Shown here: positions 12,762 through 16,750 of the stretch, piece after piece
Layout: every line of letters starts with the position of its first letter
How positions within the stretch are numbered: position 1 is the first letter of the stretch
Source: a bacterium
GTDB lineage: Bacteria > UBP18 > UBA7526
Length of the DNA: 16,750 nucleotides
Assembly: GCA_030619985.1 (NCBI GenBank)
Contig: JAUXAI010000025.1
Coordinates: 1 to 16,750, forward strand
Reading direction: 5' to 3'
Notes under the pieces: model-generated
The model's database searches: none
What the model saw: the letters and a program-made list of their open reading frames with translations, nothing else
Told to the model about the DNA's origin: nothing
Program-made: the position numbers and the translations under genes

Positions 12762-12781
12762 CCCATCCCGATATATCGGGA
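12757..12781 (-). terminator. Palindromic terminator of the smaller nuclease gene
   Basis: TCCCGATATATCGGGA (12766-12781) is a perfect 16-base palindrome; on the minus strand it is followed by TGGG and TTTTT. A 6-bp GC-rich stem with a 4-base loop. Confidence 0.65.
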
Positions 12782-12794
12782 CGAGCATTTAAAA

Positions 12795-12827
12795 ATAAGA
12801 ACCTGCTCTACGGGCAGAACCTTGTTA
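12795..12827. repeat. Dispersed element copy D (divergent), 3' of the smaller nuclease gene
   Basis: Minus strand AACAAGGTTCT, a different 12-base middle (GCCCGTAGAGCA), then GGTTCTTAT. The two ends match copies A-C; the middle does not. It lies between the nuclease stop and its terminator, the same place as copy C after the larger nuclease. Confidence 0.6.
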
Positions 12828-12926
12828 CTCTGTGGGCAAAACTTTGGTTAGGACGTAATAAAAAGAAAAATGAAAATAAGTCGGTTCAGAAAGTTTAGGG
12901 AGTAAAGAAAGAGCCTTTTATCTTCT

Positions 12927-13712
12927 TTATCTTGAATGTCTCCATTCCCAAGGTGGAGTTGGATTGGGTTCTTGCCATAACCCAATCTTTTTCGCTCTCG
13001 CTTCCTCTTCAAGTATGGCCAATTCTTTCTCCTGGGAATACTCCTTGTAGTGCCAGGCTAAACCGGCTTTAAGAAGTTCTTTGTCCAGGCATTCTCCATC
13101 AACATAAACCCAGGCAATAGTCCTACCGTATTTGTCAGTAGTGACCGGGCTGATATTAACTGTTTCTCCCAAGATCATATCTTTAGTAAATTGCGTTGCC
13201 CTTTTTCCGAAAGGCTGTCGCCTCTCAGGACAGTCTACTCCATAGAGCCTTACACTCTCCACTGAGTCGTCATCTAATCGCACCTTAATGGTATCCCCAT
13301 CAGATACCCTGATGCAGGTGGCTTCTATCAGATTGGAAGGCAGATCGGGCTTTTTGGTTTTAGTCTTTGTCGAAGAGACAGGTTTCTTTCTAGGTTCTCC
13401 TTTAATAATAAAGGTATCCGGGATGCCATCCCCATCGGTATCTATCTTCTCCATCACTAAAGAGGGGGTCTTGGACGGTGGAGCAGTCTCCTCTACCTCG
13501 ACCTCTACTGGCTTTTCTTCTACTACCGAAGTTTTTATGGGAATCGGCTCTTGGGAAGGGGCAGGGACCTGAGCCACTGGTGGAGCACTTTCCGAAGTTG
13601 TATCAGGCTGTATTCCCCTGTTTACCTGTCTATGGAGTATAAACATTCCCAAAATGACAGTTGCCGTAACTACCACGGCTAATATTAAGAATCGATCACG
13701 TAAGAATTGCAT
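12927..13712 (-). CDS. Membrane-anchored thermonuclease (SNase) with TSP3-like calcium motif
   Basis: A 261-residue protein predicted to cut DNA or RNA outside the cytoplasm. One N-terminal membrane helix (about 8-27) is followed by a Pro/Glu-rich linker (35-85), the calcium-type loop DTDGDGIPDTF (91-101), a basic linker, and the staphylococcal-nuclease domain (124-250). Catalytic residues match the family: R155 in VRLYGVD, E163 in CPERRQPFG and R197 in DKYGRTIAWVY, with D138 and D140 in SDGDT for calcium. The start is the ATG at 13712 with GGAG 8 bases upstream; a TTG two codons earlier was rejected. It is a paralogue of the next gene upstream (14008-15456), sharing the DTDGDG motif, linker and nuclease domain but lacking the OB folds. 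It has its own promoter and terminator. Confidence 0.92.
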   Translation of the reverse strand: MQFLRDRFLILAVVVTATVILGMFILHRQVNRGIQPDTTSESAPPVAQVPAPSQEPIPIKTSVVEEKPVEVEVEETAPPSKTPSLVMEKIDTDGDGIPDTFIIKGEPRKKPVSSTKTKTKKPDLPSNLIEATCIRVSDGDTIKVRLDDDSVESVRLYGVDCPERRQPFGKRATQFTKDMILGETVNISPVTTDKYGRTIAWVYVDGECLDKELLKAGLAWHYKEYSQEKELAILEEEARAKKIGLWQEPNPTPPWEWRHSR

Positions 13713-13774
13713 CGTCAAACTCCAAAAAAGTTTTGTCCAATATTATGTTTCTTACCCCTTAATTTCTACCTAAA

Positions 13775-13803
13775 ATCTTAGCATATTTTGAAAAAAATTG
13801 CAA
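13775..13803 (-). promoter_or_regulatory. Promoter of the smaller nuclease gene
   Basis: Minus strand TTGCAA (13798-13803), a 17-base spacer and TAAGAT (13775-13780), preceded by TGC (extended -10). The T-tract of the upstream terminator forms the -35/spacer region. The sequence from -35 to +10 resembles the promoter at 15483-15511. Confidence 0.7.
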
Positions 13804-13838
13804 AAACAACAGCAGGAGTCTTCTAAGACTCCCGCTGT
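13802..13838 (-). terminator. Strong terminator of the larger nuclease gene
   Basis: A 13-bp stem (ACAGCGGGAGTCT with AGACTCCTGCTGT, one G-T pair) and a 4-base loop, followed on the minus strand by TGTTTTT. It lies about 170 bases after the larger nuclease stop codon, beyond the repeats of that 3' region. Confidence 0.88.
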
Positions 13839-13851
13839 TTTCGTTATGCGT

Positions 13852-13901
13852 TATAAGAACCTCTCGCTAACGCTCGAGAACCTTGTTTTCTCGCTAACGC
13901 T
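13852..13901. repeat. Dispersed element copy C, 3' of the larger nuclease gene
   Basis: On the minus strand it reads AGCGTTAGCGAGA, AACAAGGTTCTCGAGCG, TTAGCGAGAGGTTCTTAT. The AGCGTTAGCGAGA part occurs twice. It matches copy A closely and is the longest copy in the window. Confidence 0.8.
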
Positions 13902-13940
13902 AAAAATACGGTTACCGGGCTTGCTACGTTACTCAATCCT

Positions 13941-13975
13941 TGATCCAGCATCCAGGATCAAGGATCCAACATCTA
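13941..13975. repeat. 7-bp tandem repeat 3' of the larger nuclease gene
   Basis: Five plus-strand heptamers: TGATCCA, GCATCCA, GGATCAA, GGATCCA, ACATCTA. Within it CCTTGATCC (13938-13946) and GGATCAAGG (13955-13963) form a 9-bp hairpin. The unit is close to the GATCCTT family in lnt. Confidence 0.8.
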
Positions 13976-14007
13976 CTCTTTCAACCTTGCCTTCTACTAT
14001 AGCAATG

Positions 14008-15456
14008 CTATTCCCACGAATAGGGGTCAAATTCCGAGGGTGGTATAAAGAGTACCTTGGCAAGGCCCTTCTGGAGAAGTTTTGCGTTTAGCGAATAACG
14101 AGGACCTTTCTTTGCATCGGACAGGTTAGTATAAACTAAAGCCAGCGTGCGCCCATAGTGGTCCGCGGGTTCTTCATCGTCTACATCAAGATATACTGTC
14201 TTACCCAGCACTTCTTTTTCTGTGAAATCACTGGCCTCTTTTCCTCCCGGTTCAGGATCGGAGACCCAACGCCCACCTTCTTTCCTCCAACATTCTGGGG
14301 TATCTATTCCCACCAGCCGCACTTTCTTTATTGAGCCATCACTGAGTGCTACTGTGATAGTATCGCCATCAGCTATACGAGTACAGGTGGCCTTAAGAAG
14401 ATTGGATGGTATCTTGGGTTCTGGAGTAGATGGAGAAATAGGACTCTTTTTAGCTTCTCCTTTGAGAATAAAAGTATCCGGAACCCCATCCCCATCTGTA
14501 TCTATCTTCTTGTAAACTGGTTTTGCCGCGATCTGGATATCTGAGGAATTCCCTGGTTCTATCTGGAACTTGTCCTGGTAACTTTTGATCTTCCCACTCA
14601 CCTGGAGGGACGTTCCGGGATTAAGACTCGCTCTCTGCGGGATTTGTTCGTAGAGTTTCTTCCAGATTAAAACATCTATTGTTCCCGTCCCATCGCTAAT
14701 CTTTAAGGTGCGACCCTTCGCCTCCTTGAAAACCCGGACCAAGGTTATAGTCCCTTTTAAGGTTGCCTTCTGACCAACTGAGGCCTGGGTGATGCTCGAT
14801 ATGGGAGCCACTCCGGCAGCCGGAGCCGCAACAGTTGGTGCTTGGGCAGTGGGAGCGAAGGTAACTGGGGGACCGGTGGCTTTGCCTTTCACGATTTCTA
14901 TTTGGCTCGGATCTTCTACAATGATCTCCGGTTTTGGTGGGTACTTTCCTCCCTTCCCCCGGTACTCTTTAATGTAACCGGTCACACGAACTTTTGTTCC
15001 CTGGTAGTAATCCGTTAGATTCGCTGGAAATTTATTGAAATGTTTAGAGAAGATAACGGCTGTGAAGGTATGCTTCCAATCTGGATCAAAGTTAAGGAAG
15101 CATACCTTTCCTGTTTTCGAAATAGCGGCTTGGACAATCGTACCTTCTACTGTTGTGTGCTCCCCGTAATGCTTCGCAGCATCCTTCCAGGAGATTACCT
15201 TGGTTGCCGGTGGTTGAGGTATGGAAACGGGTTTAATCTCTTTCTCTTTTACCTTAACAACGGGCTTGAGTGCTTCTTCTTTTGCCTTAAGGGATGTGTC
15301 TACTTGTTCGCTCACCGGTCTTTGTAAAGACAAAACAGCAAGTCGTTGGTCAATGAACCAGACCTTGGCCAGGTACATCACCAAAACCACCGCTACCACT
15401 GTAGTCCCAAGCCTGACAAGAAACTCTTTAAGCCCAGGATTATTCTTTATTGTCAT
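14008..15456 (-). CDS. Membrane-anchored nuclease: two OB-fold-like domains, TSP3-like motif, SNase domain
   Basis: A 482-residue protein. In order: a membrane helix (about 14-34), a charged linker, an OB-fold-like domain (87-190: TTVEGTIVQA, VRVTGYIKEY), an Ala/Pro linker, a second OB fold of the tRNA-anti type (219-311: ATLKGTITLVRVF, ISDGTGTIDVLIW, LQVSGKIKSY), the calcium-type loop DTDGDGVPDTF (319-329), and a staphylococcal-nuclease domain (350-482) with R380 in VRLVGID, E388 in TPECW and R436 in HYGRTLALVY. The active site appears complete. The nuclease domain has an insert (WRKEGGRWVSDPEPGG) after the catalytic Glu. The start is the ATG at 15456 (GAGGG upstream): an ATG at 15549 would put the terminator and promoter inside the gene. 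It probably acts at the cell surface on nucleic acid bound by the OB folds. Confidence 0.92.
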   Translation of the reverse strand: MTIKNNPGLKEFLVRLGTTVVAVVLVMYLAKVWFIDQRLAVLSLQRPVSEQVDTSLKAKEEALKPVVKVKEKEIKPVSIPQPPATKVISWKDAAKHYGEHTTVEGTIVQAAISKTGKVCFLNFDPDWKHTFTAVIFSKHFNKFPANLTDYYQGTKVRVTGYIKEYRGKGGKYPPKPEIIVEDPSQIEIVKGKATGPPVTFAPTAQAPTVAAPAAGVAPISSITQASVGQKATLKGTITLVRVFKEAKGRTLKISDGTGTIDVLIWKKLYEQIPQRASLNPGTSLQVSGKIKSYQDKFQIEPGNSSDIQIAAKPVYKKIDTDGDGVPDTFILKGEAKKSPISPSTPEPKIPSNLLKATCTRIADGDTITVALSDGSIKKVRLVGIDTPECWRKEGGRWVSDPEPGGKEASDFTEKEVLGKTVYLDVDDEEPADHYGRTLALVYTNLSDAKKGPRYSLNAKLLQKGLAKVLFIPPSEFDPYSWE

Positions 15457-15482
15457 ATTTTTCCCTCTAGTTCCTACCCAAA

Positions 15483-15511
15483 ATTTTAGCACATTCTGGG
15501 AAAAATGGCAA
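15483..15511 (-). promoter_or_regulatory. Promoter of the larger nuclease gene
   Basis: Minus strand TTGCCA (15506-15511), a 17-base spacer and TAAAAT (15483-15488) with TGC before the -10 box. The -35 box begins directly at the foot of the hairpin that ends the rpe-acid phosphatase transcript. This site decides for the start codon at 15456. Confidence 0.7.
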
Positions 15512-15543
15512 GCCCCGTAGATAAGCTTCACTATCAACGGGGC
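15501..15543 (-). terminator. Terminator of the rpe-acid phosphatase unit
   Basis: Minus strand GCCCCGT pairs with ACGGGGC (15512-15518 with 15537-15543); after one mismatch, GATA/TATC extends the stem. The sequence TTGCCATTTTT follows. It starts 18 bases after the phosphatase stop codon. Confidence 0.75.
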
Positions 15544-15561
15544 AGGCATTTGACAATAAGT

Positions 15562-16104
15562 TTAATCTGAGAAGGGGAGGATGCATTCCTTATACTGGCC
15601 GGGATGGTATTTTCCTTTATAATCACTCTCTTTGCTTCTCTTCACCCTTATTGGCTTGACCCCAGCCTTCAGGGCCTCGGTGATGTCTGAATCGCTATCC
15701 CCGAAGAAGGCGACGAATCTTCCCTTTTCTAAGATAGACGATTTATTTCTTTCAAAGTAGAACTCCTTGGCCAGCCACTTCCAGTGTTCTTGAAGCTTCT
15801 CTCCCCCGTATCCTTGGCGAGCGGTAATAATTACCACATCGAAGCCCAGAGCCTTATAAAGTAAGGCAGTGGTCATGGGTACCAGTTTTACTTTTTCTAA
15901 GTTAAAGCTATTGTTGACTACTCTCCAGTATTCCGGGGAATAGTAAGGATTCCCACTCCTCTCCCCTGCCCGGAAGGCTTGGGTGGAGAAGATCAGGGTA
16001 TCGTCATAGTCAAAGCCCACCTTTAAATCAGCGATATTTACCGAGGTAAAGGTAACAAGGTAAATACAGACTATTGTCAAGACAACTTTTGTTCTTCTTC
16101 TCAT
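15562..16104 (-). CDS. Class B acid phosphatase (AphA-like, HAD superfamily)
   Basis: A 180-residue exported phosphatase that would release phosphate from nucleotides and other organic phosphates. The N-terminus (residues 6-25, KVVLTIVCIYLVTF) is a signal peptide or anchor. HAD motif I is FDYDDT (31-36, nucleophile D32), motif II IITAR (93-97) with T95, and motif IV FFGDSDSDI (133-141). The C-terminal part (GVKPIRVKRSKESDYKG) follows the class B pattern found in E. coli AphA, as does YSPEYWRVVNN (55-65). It is shorter than AphA (about 215 mature residues). It starts 4 bases after the rpe stop with GGAGG in the end of rpe, so the two are translated together, although their roles are not obviously linked. 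Confidence 0.88.
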   Translation of the reverse strand: MRRRTKVVLTIVCIYLVTFTSVNIADLKVGFDYDDTLIFSTQAFRAGERSGNPYYSPEYWRVVNNSFNLEKVKLVPMTTALLYKALGFDVVIITARQGYGGEKLQEHWKWLAKEFYFERNKSSILEKGRFVAFFGDSDSDITEALKAGVKPIRVKRSKESDYKGKYHPGQYKECILPFSD

Positions 16105-16108
16105 TTAA

Positions 16109-16750
16109 CTATCCTCCTTTTAGTTTTTTTATTGTCTTTTTGATATCTTTAGAGCCGAAGATTCCTAATCCGCTTGCTAAGATACTTGTTCCGGCCTTAA
16201 TTACCGCCGGGGCAGTGGTAGTATTTATCCCTCCATCCACCTCGATATCTACTTTTAGATTCCTCTTAGTTATCAGATCCTTCAACTCTTTTATCTTGGG
16301 GATTACTGCCGGGATGAATATCTGACCAGCAAAGCCAGGATGGACGCTCATCACAGTAACCATCTCCACCTTCTCCAGAAACTCTTCGATGGCAAGAAGA
16401 GGGGTTTTGGGATTGATAGCTATGCCGGCTTTCTTCTTTCCTTCTTTAATCAACCCTATCGCCTCTTCTATATTACCACTGGCTTCGATATGTACTGTCA
16501 ATATATCGCTTCCTGCCTGGAGAAAGGGCTTTATGAACTTCTGGGGATTATTAATCATGAGATGGACATCCAGGGGAAGTTCTGTTATCTTTCTTACTGC
16601 CCGAACCATCTCCGGTCCAAAGGTAATGTTGGGGGCAAAAGCCCCATCCATAATATCGATATGAACCAGATCTGCTCCTGCCTCTTCTACTCTCCTTATC
16701 TCTTCTCTCAAAGAAGTGAGGTTCGCTGCTAATATAGAAGGCGCTATCTT
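16109..16750 (-). CDS. rpe: Ribulose-phosphate 3-epimerase (5' end cut by window edge)
   Basis: It interconverts ribulose-5-phosphate and xylulose-5-phosphate in the cytoplasm (pentose phosphate pathway). The reading frame is open to the right edge; the visible N-terminus KIAPSILAANLTSLREEI shows that only a very few residues are missing. Conserved parts: HIDIMDG and DVHLM (metal-binding His and Asp), VHPGFAGQIF, and EVDGGI near the C-terminus (phosphate binding). The ATG at 16711 is an internal Met, not the start. The stop TAG lies 4 bases before the phosphatase start. Confidence 0.95.
   Translation of the reverse strand, partial: KIAPSILAANLTSLREEIRRVEEAGADLVHIDIMDGAFAPNITFGPEMVRAVRKITELPLDVHLMINNPQKFIKPFLQAGSDILTVHIEASGNIEEAIGLIKEGKKKAGIAINPKTPLLAIEEFLEKVEMVTVMSVHPGFAGQIFIPAVIPKIKELKDLITKRNLKVDIEVDGGINTTTAPAVIKAGTSILASGLGIFGSKDIKKTIKKLKGG

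Noticed and set aside
607-13901. Dispersed element as an insertion sequence remnant
   Set aside because: Copies are only about 35-50 bp, have no terminal inverted repeats that I can define, no target duplication, and no transposase is in the window.
10428-14275. Shared VSDPE coding and GATCGGAGACCC-like DNA in TrmD C-terminus and in the nuclease insert (about 14265)
   Set aside because: The match is too short (about 12 bases) to distinguish a common repeat from chance.
15457-15549. 31-residue N-terminal extension of the larger nuclease, starting at the ATG at 15549
   Set aside because: The stretch contains the phosphatase terminator and the nuclease promoter; the ATG at 15456 has a proper ribosome site and is directly followed by the membrane anchor.

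Overview
The window is one strand-coherent block of a bacterial chromosome: all 24 protein genes that I can support lie on the minus strand, so transcription runs from high to low coordinates. Clear Shine-Dalgarno sequences, sigma70-type promoters, a signal peptidase I, an apolipoprotein N-acyltransferase, a lipoprotein and a periplasmic-type lytic transglycosylase point to a diderm (Gram-negative type) bacterium. The gene order fits a deep-branching, probably uncultivated lineage, and the dense short tandem repeats recall Omnitrophota-like genomes, but I cannot assign a phylum from sequence alone.

Layout in transcription order. (1) 16750-15501: 5'-truncated rpe, then an AphA-like class B acid phosphatase, ended by a hairpin terminator. 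(2) 15511-12743: two paralogous membrane-anchored thermonuclease-like proteins, each with its own promoter and a hairpin terminator. The larger one carries two extra OB-fold-like domains. (3) 12672-8398: a translation and housekeeping operon, ylxM-rpsP-khpA-rimM-trmD-rplS-lepB-rnhB-yraN, driven by a near-consensus promoter; many junctions are ATGA/GTGA/TAATG overlaps. ffh, usually found between ylxM and rpsP, is absent here. (4) 8177-4072: comM (YifB), a soluble-type lytic transglycosylase, a P-loop nucleotide kinase, a small TM2-like membrane protein and a DJ-1/PfpI lipoprotein. (5) 4001-1: lnt, an anchored NTF2-like protein, an XRE regulator, a CxxC/CxxC protein, a highly charged small protein, and dprA running off the left edge.

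The most unusual property is the repeat content. At least eight loci carry imperfect tandem arrays with a strict 7-bp period but different unit sequences. Three loci carry 8-bp-period arrays, two of them as inverted pairs with equal unit counts. A separate dispersed element of about 35-50 bp occurs four times. These repeats fill operon gaps and also sit in frame inside lnt (three places), trmD, dprA and the signal peptide of the lytic transglycosylase, always where a loop, linker or hydrophobic signal would tolerate extra residues.

Functionally, dprA and comM (processing of incoming single-stranded DNA) share the window with two surface-anchored nucleases. A role in DNA uptake or extracellular DNA use is possible but is inference. 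No tRNA, rRNA, CRISPR array, transposase or prophage gene was seen.
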